A stretch of 64,000 bases of DNA from Brachybacterium sp. SGAir0954. GTDB taxonomy: Bacteria; Actinomycetota; Actinomycetes; Actinomycetales; Dermabacteraceae. The notes beneath the pieces are model-generated. The model had not been told where the DNA came from. It did no database searches and saw only the letters and a list, made by a program, of their open reading frames with translations. Below are positions 36,933 to 45,812 of the stretch, piece by piece. Numbering within the stretch: position 1 is the first letter of the stretch; every line of letters starts with the position of its first letter. The stretch is from assembly GCF_005490785.1 (NCBI RefSeq), contig NZ_CP027295.1:3224001-3288000 (forward strand), written 5' to 3'. Made by a program: the position numbers and the translations under genes.

Positions 36933-38390
36933 GTGACCCTCGCCGCCGACCCGCCCCGCCCCGTCGCCGCCGCCGGTCCCCGCCCGGTGCGGAGCCTGCT
37001 CACGGCGCGGGTGCTCGTGCCGCCGCTGATCGCCCTGATCGCGGCGCTCGGCTACGGGCTGCTCGGCGTGCAGCAGTGGCGCTCGCTCGACGCGCCGTCC
37101 TGGGACCTGGGGATCTTCACCCAGCTCGCGAAGGACTACGGCACGTTCTCCGCCCCGATCGTGCCGATCAAGGGGGACGGCGCGAACCTGCTGGGCGACC
37201 ACTTCCATCCGATCCTCGTGCTGCTCGCCCCCGTGTGGTGGGTGTGGCCCTCGGGCGCGGCGCTGCTGTGGACGCAGGCGCTGCTGCTGGGCGGCTCCGC
37301 GATCCCTCTCGCACGGCTCGCGATCGACCGCCTGGGCACGCTCCCCGGCACCCTCGTGGGCCTCGCCTACGCGCTGTCCTGGGGGCTGCAGGCCGCGGCG
37401 GCCGTGCAGTTCCACGAGATCGCCTTCGGGGTGCCGCTGCTGGCCCTGTCCCTCACGGCCCTGCTGCGCGGGCGGGTGCGGGCGGCGGCGCTGTGGGGCG
37501 GGGCGCTCGTCCTGGTCAAGGAGGACCTGGGGCTCACGGTGCTGATGCTGGGGCTCGTCATCGCCTGGCGGTCGCACACGGAGGAGCGGTCACGCGCCGA
37601 GGGACGGCACTGGGGCCTGGGCCTCGCCGCCTGGGGGCTCGCCTGGTTCGTGCTCTCGACCTTCGTCATCCTGCCGCTGCTGAACGTGGCCGGGCGCTAC
37701 GACTACACGGGCAACCTCGGGTCCGTCTTCGACGTGTTCACCCCCGCCTCGAAGTGGCAGGTGGTCCTCATGCTGCTCGCGCTGGCGGGGATGGTGGGGC
37801 TGCGCTCCCCGCTCCTGGTGCTCGTGCTGCCCACGCTCGCCTGGCGCTTCACCGGCACGGTCGAGTTCTACTGGGACTGGACCTGGCACTACAGCGCGAT
37901 CCTCATGCCGGTCATGATCGCGGCGCTGCTCGACGCGCTCGGCGACCGCCGCACGGGCCGCGCGGGCGACTGGACGGGGACCTCTGCGGCCCGGCCCGGC
38001 GCCGTGGTGCGCGGCCTCGCGATCGGTGTGTCCCTCGCGGTGACGGCGACCCTGGGCGGGGCACTGCCGCTCGTGGACGTGCTGCGTCCCTCCGCCTGGC
38101 AGGAGAGCCCGCGGCTCCCCGCGGCCGAGCGCGCCCTGGACGCGCTGCCCGAGGGCACCGTCGTCGCCTCCGACATCACCCTGCTCGCCCGTGCGGTCCC
38201 GGACCACGACGTGCAGTGGGTGCACGGGCCGAACCAGCGGGTCCCGCAGTGCGTGCTCGTCGACGAGCAGGCCTTCTCCTGGAGCGGCGCCCCGCCCTCC
38301 GACGTCGCCGCCTGGGCGCACGAGCAGTACGGGTCGACCTACTCCGTGACCTCGGACGACGGCGGCTTCGTGGTGGCCTGCCGCTCCTGA
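36933..38390 (+). CDS. DUF2079 domain polytopic membrane protein
   Basis: A 485-residue protein with about nine to ten hydrophobic helices. The DUF2079 pattern is visible: SWDLGIFTQLAKDYG after the first helix, LGDHFHPILVLLAPVWWV, VQFHEIAFGVPLLAL and ALVLVKEDLGLTVLMLGL. The layout resembles GT-C type glycosyltransferases, and the D and H residues in the first loop may be functional, but no activity is proven for the family. The start is a GTG without a ribosome binding site. Confidence 0.88.
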   Translation: MTLAADPPRPVAAAGPRPVRSLLTARVLVPPLIALIAALGYGLLGVQQWRSLDAPSWDLGIFTQLAKDYGTFSAPIVPIKGDGANLLGDHFHPILVLLAPVWWVWPSGAALLWTQALLLGGSAIPLARLAIDRLGTLPGTLVGLAYALSWGLQAAAAVQFHEIAFGVPLLALSLTALLRGRVRAAALWGGALVLVKEDLGLTVLMLGLVIAWRSHTEERSRAEGRHWGLGLAAWGLAWFVLSTFVILPLLNVAGRYDYTGNLGSVFDVFTPASKWQVVLMLLALAGMVGLRSPLLVLVLPTLAWRFTGTVEFYWDWTWHYSAILMPVMIAALLDALGDRRTGRAGDWTGTSAARPGAVVRGLAIGVSLAVTATLGGALPLVDVLRPSAWQESPRLPAAERALDALPEGTVVASDITLLARAVPDHDVQWVHGPNQRVPQCVLVDEQAFSWSGAPPSDVAAWAHEQYGSTYSVTSDDGGFVVACRS

Positions 38391-38409
38391 GCGCCGGACG
38401 GGGCGGGGC

Positions 38410-39255
38410 TCAGCCCTCCGCGCCCGTCCCGGCGCCCGTCCTCGCGGCGGGATCGGTGACCGGCGAGGCGGAGCCGGAGGACGTCCCCTCGCCCGGCTCC
38501 CCCGGATCGGCGGTCCCCTCCGACGGCGTCCCCTCGCCCGGGGTGCCGCCGGTCGGCGTGCCGTCATCGGGATCGGGCACCGTGGGGTCCGGCGTCGTGG
38601 GCTCGGGATCGGCGGGGTCGGAGGGCGAGGGGCTCGCGGGCTCCTCCGACTCCGACGGGGTGCTCGACCCGCCGGTGCCGCTGCCGCCGGAGCCGCCCTG
38701 GCCACCGGAGCCGCCCTTCCCACCGGACGACCCCGTCCCGCCCGAGGAGGATCCGCCGCTCGACCCCGACCCCGACCCCGACCCCGAGGATCCGTGGTCC
38801 CCGCCGGTGCCGCGCGTCGAGCTGCCTCGCGTCGAGGACGTGGTCGCCGACTCGACGGGGGTGGGGTCCTCGGCCGCGGTCTCCCGGGCGGTGGGCTCCT
38901 CGACCGCGGGCGCGTCCGTCGTCGGCGCCTCGGTCACGGGCGCCTCCGTCGTGGGCGCCTCGGTCGTGGGCTGCTCGGTCGTCGGCTGCTCCATGGTCGG
39001 GGGTGCGACCGTCGGCTCCTCCGAGGCGGATGGCGAGGCGCTCGGCGACGCGGAGGGCGGCGTCGAGGCCACGGCGCTGCCGGCGCCGTCCTGTGCGGAG
39101 GATCCGCCGAGGGCGCCGAGCGGTCCCATGCCGGCGAGTCCGAGACCCGTCAGCCCGCCCACGAGGACGAGGCACGAGGCGGCCGCGAGCACGGGCGTGC
39201 GGCGGCGCGGCGGCAGGGGGAGGGAGCTGCGGATCCCGGTGGCTCGACGGCGCAT
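38410..39255 (-). CDS. Exported low-complexity protein rich in Ser, Thr, Gly and Pro
   Basis: A 281-residue protein. A basic N-terminus and one hydrophobic helix (PVLAAASCLVLVGGLTGLGLAG) form a signal or anchor. The rest is low complexity: a PTTEAP-type repeat block, a Ser/Gly block (GSGSGSGSSGG and GGSGGQGGSGG), then Pro/Asp/Glu/Thr-rich sequence. No folded domain is visible. It could be a cell-wall spacer or a heavily O-glycosylated surface protein. Start 39255 follows a -10 box by six bases; a GTG at 39291 is possible. Converges on the DUF2079 gene. Confidence 0.6.
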   Translation of the reverse strand: MRRRATGIRSSLPLPPRRRTPVLAAASCLVLVGGLTGLGLAGMGPLGALGGSSAQDGAGSAVASTPPSASPSASPSASEEPTVAPPTMEQPTTEQPTTEAPTTEAPVTEAPTTDAPAVEEPTARETAAEDPTPVESATTSSTRGSSTRGTGGDHGSSGSGSGSGSSGGSSSGGTGSSGGKGGSGGQGGSGGSGTGGSSTPSESEEPASPSPSDPADPEPTTPDPTVPDPDDGTPTGGTPGEGTPSEGTADPGEPGEGTSSGSASPVTDPAARTGAGTGAEG

Positions 39256-39261
39256 GCGCAC

Positions 39262-39267
39262 AGGGTA
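39262..39267 (-). promoter_or_regulatory. -10 box for leaderless Ser/Thr-rich protein gene
   Basis: TACCCT on the minus strand, six bases before the ATG at 39255. Confidence 0.45.
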
Positions 39268-39332
39268 TCGGGAGATTCCGAACCCCGACACCAGGGTCCG
39301 TGCAGGTCACGCCGGTGCGGTCCGGCGCGGTC

Positions 39333-40700
39333 TCAGAGCTTCACGGAGCGGCTGCGCCGGGCCGTCGGATCCACCGCCGCCTCGTGCCGCCGCGTGCGCG
39401 CGGACTCCACGCGCAGGCGCCACGGCGAGTACCGCTCCGCGGCGAGCGCGAGCCGGAGGCCGCCCGCGAGGGTCTGGTCCGCGGGAGTCGCGGGGAGCGC
39501 CGCGAGCGACCGGGTGAGGCGGGGCAGCTCCATCTGCGCCCCGCTCACGGCCCAGCGGGCGGCGACCTGCGCGAGCGGCGTGCGCGACTCGAGCAGCACG
39601 TGGCCCGCGCCCGGCACCTCGAGCATCGCCGCCTCCGGCATCGCCGCGGCGAGCGCACGCGAGAGGTGCGGGGGCCGCACGAGGTCCCGCTCCCCCGCGA
39701 GCACGAGCGTCGGCGTCGTGATCCCCGCGGCGAGGCGGGGCATGTCCCAGGGCTCCCCGGCGAAGGGCGGGACCCCGTGGCCCTGCGAGGCGGCGAGGCC
39801 CAGCGGGTCCAGCGGGCCGCCGTCGGCATGGTGCCCGTATCCGAGCTCGGTGTGCGCGATCGGGGCGACGAGGTCGTGCTCGTCGACGTACGGGGTGGAC
39901 TGCAGCCAGTCCTGGGCGAGCACCTGGCGCACGCTGCTCCAGGTGAGGCGGCCGCGGCCGAGTGCGAGGAGGTCCACGAGGTCGCGCACCGCGGCGGGCC
40001 CGCCGTGCTCGTGCACCGCGAGCACCACCGCTCCCGCGTGCCGGCCCTCCACCTGCCCCTCCTCCACGAGCCGCCGCAGCACCGACGCCGTGGAGGAGGT
40101 CGCCGGGACCGTCCCGTCCCAGTAGGCGGCGCGCAGCGCGTCCCGGCCCGCGGCCTCGTCGTCCGGGGTGATGAGCGGGGAGTCCAGCACCAGGGAGGCC
40201 ACGCGCTCCGGATGGTGCGCGGCGAGGGCGAGCGCGAGATGGCCGCCGTAGCCGGCGCCGTAGACGGCCGCCTCCGGCACGTGCGCGTGGTCGAGGACGG
40301 CGACGAGATCCGCGAGCACCTCCGTCAGGCGCATGCCGTGGCGCGGCAGGTCGCGGCCCGCGCCGTCCTGCCGCGAGAGCCCCACCCCGCGGTGCTCCAT
40401 CATGATGACGTCCATGCCGCGGTCGCTGAGGGTGCGGCGCAGGCGGTCGTAGGGCAGCACCGAGGCGCGGCCGGGCCCGTCGGGGATCAGCAGCAGCGGC
40501 ACCTGCGGGGCGGCGACCCCGGCGCGGCGCGCAGCCTCGAGGTCCTGCGGCCGCGGATGGCGCGGCGTGCGCCGGGCGTACCGCAGCGGGAACAGCCGCG
40601 GGTCCTTCCCCGAGATCTCCCGCAGCACCGTCATGACGTCCCCGCGCAGCAGCAGCAGGTCGTCCTGCGCGGAGCGCTCGAAGAGGTCGACGGACCTCAC
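39333..40700 (-). CDS. Alpha/beta hydrolase-fold protein (S33-like) lacking the nucleophile
   Basis: A 455-residue protein with the layout of prolyl aminopeptidase-type (S33) hydrolases: VPLLLIPDGPGRAS, MMEHRGVGLSRQ (oxyanion region), acid segment LVLAGERDLVRPP and base segment PGAGHVLLES. The nucleophile elbow, normally G-x-S-x-G, reads YGAGYGGH, so Gly150 stands where Ser is required; the codon is GGC. It is therefore likely inactive as a peptidase or has another role. The start is a GTG overlapping the prolyl oligopeptidase stop (GTGA), so the two are coupled. Confidence 0.8.
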   Translation of the reverse strand: MRSVDLFERSAQDDLLLLRGDVMTVLREISGKDPRLFPLRYARRTPRHPRPQDLEAARRAGVAAPQVPLLLIPDGPGRASVLPYDRLRRTLSDRGMDVIMMEHRGVGLSRQDGAGRDLPRHGMRLTEVLADLVAVLDHAHVPEAAVYGAGYGGHLALALAAHHPERVASLVLDSPLITPDDEAAGRDALRAAYWDGTVPATSSTASVLRRLVEEGQVEGRHAGAVVLAVHEHGGPAAVRDLVDLLALGRGRLTWSSVRQVLAQDWLQSTPYVDEHDLVAPIAHTELGYGHHADGGPLDPLGLAASQGHGVPPFAGEPWDMPRLAAGITTPTLVLAGERDLVRPPHLSRALAAAMPEAAMLEVPGAGHVLLESRTPLAQVAARWAVSGAQMELPRLTRSLAALPATPADQTLAGGLRLALAAERYSPWRLRVESARTRRHEAAVDPTARRSRSVKL

Positions 40701-42859
40701 GCGGTGCGCTCGTCCCGCCCGATCGTGCTCCACAGAAAGCTGTAGAGCAGGGCGTTCATCCGTGCGGCCTGCTCGTTCGTGGCCGCGCCGCCGTGTCCTC
40801 CCTCGATGTTCTCGAAGGAGCGGACGTCCGCCCCGAGGGACTCGAGCGCCGCCGTGAGCTTGCGCGCGTGCCCGGGGTGCACGCGGTCGTCCCGGGTCGA
40901 GGTGAGCACGAAGGACGGCGGGTAGTCGACCCCCTCCGCGAGCAGGTGGTACGGGCTGAAGGTGCGCACGAACTCCCAGTCCTCGGTGTCCGGGTCGCCG
41001 TACTCGGCCATCCAGGAGGCGCCCGCGAGCAGGTGCGAGTAGCGCTTCATGTCCAGCAGCGGCACCTGGATCACCGCGGCGCCGATCAGCTCGGGGTAGC
41101 GGGTGAGCATGTTGCCGGTGAGCAGCCCGCCGTTGGAGCCGCCGCGCACCGCGAGGTGCTCGCGGTCCGTGACACCGCGCTCCACGAGGTCCTGCGCGAC
41201 GGCGGCGAAGTCCTCGTAGGCGCGGTGGCGGTGCTCGGTGAGCGCCGCCTGGTGCCAGCGGGGGCCGTACTCGCCGCCGCCGCGGATGTTCGCGATGACG
41301 TAGCGGCCGCCGCGCTCGATCCAGGCCTTCCCGATCGGGCCGAGGTAGCTCGGGGTCAGGGAGATCTCGAAGCCGCCGTAGCCGTAGAGCAGGGTGGGCA
41401 CGGGGGTGCCGGCCTCGGCGGCCTCCTCGGCGCCGCGCGGCGAGATCTCGAAGTACGGCACGCGGGTGCCGTCCTCGCTCGTCGTGAAGTGCTGGGTGAC
41501 GTCCATGCCCTCCGCGTCGAAGCGGGCCGGGGCGCGCTTGATCGTCTCGAGCTCGCCGGGGGCGCCGCCATGGGGCACCTCGGAGAGGTCGCCGAGCAGC
41601 AGGGTCGTGGGCTCCACGAAGTCGGTGACGGTGAGCCAGACGCGGTCGTCCTCGTCCGCGTCGAAGGCGGCGACGCCGAGCGCTCCGCGCAGCTCGGGGT
41701 AGAGGTCCTGGCTGACCCACGCGCCGTCCTCGTCGCGGTGGTGGACCTCGAGCCGGTGCACGACGTCCTCGAGGATCGAGAGCACGATCGTGCTGCGGGT
41801 GATGGTCATGCCGTCGAGGGAGGTGGAGTCCGTGGGCTCGAAGAGCAGGTGGAGGTCCGGCTCCCCGTCGAGGAAGGAGGCGAAGTCGCCGACCACGAGG
41901 GAGCCGGCGGGGAACACCTGCTCCCCCACGGTCCAGTCGCTGCGCGGGGAGAAGACGCCGAGGTCGCGGTGGGCGTTCGCCTCGAGGTCCCGCGGCACGT
42001 CGATCGTCGTGAGCCGCACGCCGTCCTCGGTCCCGATCCCCTCGACGAGGTGGAGGGTCTGGTCGTAGAACGCGTGGGCCTGCAGCACCCAGTCGCGCTC
42101 CCAGCCGGGGGTGGAGTCGTGGGAGGCGAAGGCCGCGAGGTCGGACTCCGCGGCCTCGAGCACGAGCTCCGCCTCGGCGAGCGGGGTGCCGCGGCGCCAG
42201 ATCCGCGCCTGCCGGGCGTACCCGGAGCTCGTGAGCGTGCCCTCGCCGAAGTCCGTGCAGGCCCACACGGTGTCCTCGTCGATCCAGGCGAGGCTGCCCT
42301 TCGCCTCGGGGCGCTCGAAGCCGCCCTCGGCGGCGGGCACGAAGGTGAGGGTCTCGAGGTCGAACTCGCGGGTCGTGTCCGCGTCGGAGCCGCCGTGGGA
42401 GAGGTCCACGAGGGCGCGCCGGTACGGCTGCCCGGGGGCGGGACGCAGCAGGCGGGCGCCGTGCCACACCCAGTCCTCGCCCTCGGCCTCGTTGAGCGCG
42501 TCGACGTCGATCAGCACCTCCCATTCGGGCTCCTCGGTGCGGTAGGACTCGAGCGTCGTGCGGCGCCACAGGCCGCGCTCGTGCTCGGCGTCGGTCCACA
42601 CGTTGTAGAGGTAGCCGCCACGGTGGGTGACGCCGGGGATGCGGTCGCTCGCGTCGAGGATCTCGAGGATCTCCCGCTGGAGGGTCGCGGCGAGCGGCGC
42701 GCCGTCCGGGCCGGTGACCGCGTCGAGCTCCGCCTCGGCGCGCGCGTTGTGCTCGCGCACCCAGTCCAGGGCCTTCTCGCCGGTGACGTCCTCGAGCCAC
42801 AGGTGCGGGTCGGAGGAGCCGTCCGGCGCGGGCAGGGACGGGGTGGGGGTGGTGCTCAT
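40697..42859 (-). CDS. Prolyl oligopeptidase family serine peptidase (S9A)
   Basis: A 720-residue cytoplasmic peptidase with no signal sequence. The N-terminal seven-bladed propeller covers about residues 75-430; SDPHLWLEDVTGEKALDWVREHN leads in. The catalytic domain holds Ser575 in GGSNGG, an Asp in STRDDRVHP and His in EGGHGG. IRGGGEYGPRWHQAALTEHR is a signature of the family. Expected to cut short peptides after Pro. A CAGGAG site supports the start, which overlaps the upstream gene stop (ATGA). Confidence 0.94.
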   Translation of the reverse strand: MSTTPTPSLPAPDGSSDPHLWLEDVTGEKALDWVREHNARAEAELDAVTGPDGAPLAATLQREILEILDASDRIPGVTHRGGYLYNVWTDAEHERGLWRRTTLESYRTEEPEWEVLIDVDALNEAEGEDWVWHGARLLRPAPGQPYRRALVDLSHGGSDADTTREFDLETLTFVPAAEGGFERPEAKGSLAWIDEDTVWACTDFGEGTLTSSGYARQARIWRRGTPLAEAELVLEAAESDLAAFASHDSTPGWERDWVLQAHAFYDQTLHLVEGIGTEDGVRLTTIDVPRDLEANAHRDLGVFSPRSDWTVGEQVFPAGSLVVGDFASFLDGEPDLHLLFEPTDSTSLDGMTITRSTIVLSILEDVVHRLEVHHRDEDGAWVSQDLYPELRGALGVAAFDADEDDRVWLTVTDFVEPTTLLLGDLSEVPHGGAPGELETIKRAPARFDAEGMDVTQHFTTSEDGTRVPYFEISPRGAEEAAEAGTPVPTLLYGYGGFEISLTPSYLGPIGKAWIERGGRYVIANIRGGGEYGPRWHQAALTEHRHRAYEDFAAVAQDLVERGVTDREHLAVRGGSNGGLLTGNMLTRYPELIGAAVIQVPLLDMKRYSHLLAGASWMAEYGDPDTEDWEFVRTFSPYHLLAEGVDYPPSFVLTSTRDDRVHPGHARKLTAALESLGADVRSFENIEGGHGGAATNEQAARMNALLYSFLWSTIGRDERTA

Positions 42860-43467
42860 CGCTGCTCCTGCGTGGTGTCCGTGGTGGTGTCGAGGCTGTC
42901 GGTGAAGTCGGTGAGGGTCTGCTTCCAGGCGGCCTTCCAGGCCTCACGCTGGTCGGCGTCCTCCATACCCTTGTGGGCGACGGCGAGGGTGCAGCGGGGG
43001 CGGCCGCCCTGCTCGTCCTTGGCGCAGATGCTGATCGAGGCGCGCGACCCGTCGAGCCCGGAGGCGCGCCAGTATCGCCAGCGCGCGGTCTCGCTGATCG
43101 CGGGCTCCTCGAGCCGGAGGTCCTCGCGGCGCTCGGGGGTCATGAAGGCGCTCCACGCGGCGAGCACCGCGTCCCTGTCCCCGGGGACGGTGCGGGAGGC
43201 GGAGACGGCGAAGTCGCCCTCGCAGGTCTGCCCCACGACGCGCAGCCCCACGGCCTGCTCGTAGGCGACGGTCACGCCCTGCGCCCACCACTCCTCGACG
43301 CCGTGGCGGTCCACGAGCAGCCGGGCGATCTCCCGGTGGCCCAGCTCGCGCGCGCCGGCGGCGTCCAGGCGCGCGGTCCACTCGGCGAGCGGGGTGCCGG
43401 TGGCGCGCTCGATCGCGGCGGCCTGGGCGTGCTCCTGCGGGGGGATCGTGACGGGGAGGTCCTGCAT
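42856..43467 (-). CDS. DUF4287/AHSA1-like protein
   Basis: A 203-residue protein. The N-terminal 75 residues (IERATGTPLAEW, ARELGHREIARLLVDRHGVEEWWAQGVTVAYEQ) resemble a helical module often placed before SRPBCC or AHSA1 domains in actinobacteria. The C-terminal half has an AHSA1-like ending (SRASISICAKDEQG, TLAVAHKGMEDADQREAWKAAWKQTLTDF). The function is unknown; the fold suggests ligand or client binding. First gene of a coupled operon with the prolyl oligopeptidase and the altered hydrolase. Confidence 0.7.
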   Translation of the reverse strand: MQDLPVTIPPQEHAQAAAIERATGTPLAEWTARLDAAGARELGHREIARLLVDRHGVEEWWAQGVTVAYEQAVGLRVVGQTCEGDFAVSASRTVPGDRDAVLAAWSAFMTPERREDLRLEEPAISETARWRYWRASGLDGSRASISICAKDEQGGRPRCTLAVAHKGMEDADQREAWKAAWKQTLTDFTDSLDTTTDTTQEQR

Positions 43468-43473
43468 GGGGCC

Positions 43474-43479
43474 AGACTA
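43474..43479 (-). promoter_or_regulatory. -10 box for the peptidase operon
   Basis: TAGTCT on the minus strand, six bases before the ATG at 43467; leaderless. Confidence 0.5.
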
Positions 43480-43529
43480 CGGTCCCGCCCGTGTCCCCGG
43501 TCACGGGGAGCCGTGGAACACTCGAGGTC

Positions 43530-44762
43530 ATGTCCTCCCTCCCCCGCCGCCGTGCCCTCGCCCTCGCGCTCTCCCTGCCGCCCGCCCTCGCCGCGTGCAC
43601 CGCGGGCGGCGGCTCCGACGGAACCGCCGACGGCGGGACGTCCGACGGGGGCGTCTCCGACGGCTCCGCGTCCGACGGCGGCGGCGCCTCGGACGGCGCG
43701 GCCACCACGGAGCCCACGGCCCCCGCCCCGCCGAGCGCCGCGGAGCTGCTGCTCGAGGACCTCTCCGAGGACGACCTCGCCGCCCAGCTCGTCATGGTGG
43801 GCGTGCGCACGGGCACCTCGATCGACCCGGAGCTGCTCGAGGAGCATCCCGTGGGCGGCTTCTTCCTGCTCGGCGTGTGGGAGTCCGCCGACGCCGTGGA
43901 CGAGGTCGTCGACGCCGCCCTCGACGGCGGCCGCGAGGACCTCCCCCCGCTGCTCGCCGTGGACCAGGAGGGCGGGCAGGTGCGCATGCTGCGCGGGAGC
44001 GCCGCCCGTCGCACCTCCTCCGCCGCCCGGCTCGGCGAGGAGGGGGCGGCGGCGGTCACGGAGGCCTACACGAGCATCGGCGAGGACCTCGCCGCGCGCC
44101 GCATCCCGCTGGCCCTCTCCCCCGTCGCGGACGTCGTCGACCCCGAGCTCGGCGAGGACAACGGGCCCGTCGGCGCGCTGGACCGCGGCTTCGGCACGGA
44201 CCCGGAGCAGGTGGGCGCGTGCGTGCGCGCGGCCGTCGAGGCGCTCGACGCGCAGGGGGTGGGCGCCTCCCTCAAGCACTTCCCGGGCCTGGGCCGGGTG
44301 CGGGAGAACACCGACTTCTCCGCCGAGGGCATCGAGGACACCACCACGAGCGCGGAGGACCAGTTCCTCGACTCCTTCGCGGAGGGCATCGCGGCCGGCG
44401 CGGACGCCGTCATGCTCGCCTCCGCCGTCTACCCGCGGATCGACCCGGACAACGCCGCGATGTTCTCCTCCGCCGTGGTGACGGACCTGCTGCGGGGGAC
44501 CCTCGGCTTCGACGGCCTCGTGGTCACCGACGACATCGGCGCCGCGAAGGCCGTCGCGGACGTCCCCGTCGCGGAGCGCGCGACCCGCCTGCTGGCCGCG
44601 GGCGGCGACGTCGTCCTCACCGCGGACCCGTCGATCGCCGCCGAGCTCGCGGAGGCGATCGCCGCCTGGGCGCAGGAGTCGCCCGAGCAGGCGGCCCGGG
44701 TGCGGGAGGCAGCGGGACGGATGCTCGCGCTCAAGGAGAAGCGGGGGCTGCTCGGCTCCTGA
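43530..44762 (+). CDS. GH3 family lipoprotein (NagZ-like beta-N-acetylglucosaminidase candidate)
   Basis: A 410-residue lipoprotein. The signal peptide has RRR and a lipobox LAAC with Cys23, followed by a Gly/Ser/Asp-rich linker to residue 65. The catalytic domain is glycoside hydrolase family 3: LLAVDQEGGQVRMLRG, LKHFPGLGRVRENTDFS and, with the nucleophile Asp, FDGLVVTDDIGAAKAV. The KHFPGLGRV form without the DSH motif of cytoplasmic NagZ is found in secreted actinobacterial members. Likely substrate is a peptidoglycan-derived glycan, by family inference. The start at 43530 follows a GAGGTC site. Confidence 0.88.
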   Translation: MSSLPRRRALALALSLPPALAACTAGGGSDGTADGGTSDGGVSDGSASDGGGASDGAATTEPTAPAPPSAAELLLEDLSEDDLAAQLVMVGVRTGTSIDPELLEEHPVGGFFLLGVWESADAVDEVVDAALDGGREDLPPLLAVDQEGGQVRMLRGSAARRTSSAARLGEEGAAAVTEAYTSIGEDLAARRIPLALSPVADVVDPELGEDNGPVGALDRGFGTDPEQVGACVRAAVEALDAQGVGASLKHFPGLGRVRENTDFSAEGIEDTTTSAEDQFLDSFAEGIAAGADAVMLASAVYPRIDPDNAAMFSSAVVTDLLRGTLGFDGLVVTDDIGAAKAVADVPVAERATRLLAAGGDVVLTADPSIAAELAEAIAAWAQESPEQAARVREAAGRMLALKEKRGLLGS

Positions 44763-44781
44763 TCGCCCGCGCCGCCCGGGG

Positions 44782-45660
44782 TCAGCTCTTGTCGAGGGTG
44801 ATGAGGTGGTTCAGCGGCCGGCGCACCTGCGCGGAGCGGGTGATCTCCCAGTCCGCGGCGTGCGCGGTCGCGCTCGCGACGAACTCGCGGGCGGTCGCGA
44901 TGATGGTCGCGAGGTCGTCGTCCTCGCCCTCCTCGCCGATCTCCTCGAGCTCCCCGGCCCGGTCGAAGTCCGCGATCCGTGCGAGCTGCGCGGCGATCGC
45001 GGCCGAGTAGGTCGCCCCCGCGCCGGCGACGTGCCGGCCCGCCTCGCGCTCGGCGCGCAGCAGGTCCGTGCCGCCGGGATGGACCACGACGTCGACGGCG
45101 TCGTCCTCCGCGGGCAGCAGCCCGCCGCTCATGACGACGGCCTGCGGGCCGAGCGCCTGCAGGGCGAGGGCCTGCTCGCGCATCTCCTCGATCGTCGTCG
45201 CCTGCGGGCGGCCCAGCAGCTGCGCCGCCTCGGCGAGGTTCGGGGTGAGCACGGTCGCGAGCGGCACGAGCTCCGATCGGAGCGCATCGGCCCCCTCGGC
45301 GGAGATCAGCGGGGCGCTGTCGGAGGCGATCATCACCGGGTCCAGCACGATCGGCCCGAACCGGTCGCGGTGCGTGCGCACGGCGTCCGCGACCGTCTGG
45401 ACGATCGCGGCGGTGCCGAGCGCACCGATCTTCAGGACGTCCACGTGGAGGTCGCGGACCACCTCGTCGATCTGGGTGCGCACGACGTCCGGCGGCAGCG
45501 GGTGCGTGCCGCGCGGTCCGTGTCCGGCCACGGAGGTGACGAGCGTGATCGCGCTGGCCCCGTAGACGCCGAGGGCGGTGAAGGTCTTGAGGTCCGCCTG
45601 GACGCCGGCGGCGCCGGCGGCGTCGGACCCGGCGACGGTGAGGACGAGGGGCGGGCGCAT
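44782..45660 (-). CDS. ThiD/PdxK-like kinase with altered anion-hole motif
   Basis: A 292-residue ribokinase-fold protein like ThiD, which phosphorylates hydroxymethylpyrimidine (phosphate). VLTVAGSDAAGAAGVQADLKTF and LDPVMIASDS are typical. The C-terminal HGTGC motif, with the active-site Cys in ThiD and related pyridoxal kinases, is replaced by AGAGA, giving Ala216. An acidic stretch (ELEEIGEEGEDDDL) follows. No other thiamine gene is next to it. The start at 45660 has a GGAGAA site. Activity is uncertain because of the motif change. Confidence 0.8.
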   Translation of the reverse strand: MRPPLVLTVAGSDAAGAAGVQADLKTFTALGVYGASAITLVTSVAGHGPRGTHPLPPDVVRTQIDEVVRDLHVDVLKIGALGTAAIVQTVADAVRTHRDRFGPIVLDPVMIASDSAPLISAEGADALRSELVPLATVLTPNLAEAAQLLGRPQATTIEEMREQALALQALGPQAVVMSGGLLPAEDDAVDVVVHPGGTDLLRAEREAGRHVAGAGATYSAAIAAQLARIADFDRAGELEEIGEEGEDDDLATIIATAREFVASATAHAADWEITRSAQVRRPLNHLITLDKS

Positions 45661-45688
45661 GGGGTTCTCCGTTCGTTCGCTGGCGGGG

Positions 45689-45694
45689 AGTCTA
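45689..45694 (-). promoter_or_regulatory. Putative -10 box of the ThiD-like gene
   Basis: TAGACT on the minus strand with a 28-base leader that contains the ribosome binding site. Confidence 0.35.
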
Positions 45695-45812
45695 GCGGCG
45701 GGTCCTGGTGACCCGATGGGCGTGCGCTCGCCGTGCACCGCGCGCGCCCGTGCGAGAATCGCCCCCGGGCGGCACGATCGGGACCGCCGGACCAGGGGTG
45801 AGGGGAGGCGGG

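Noticed and set aside
44980-45740. Thiamine (TPP) riboswitch before the ThiD-like gene
   Set aside because: The leader from the -10 box to the start is only about 28 bases, too short, and no THI-box sequence is visible.
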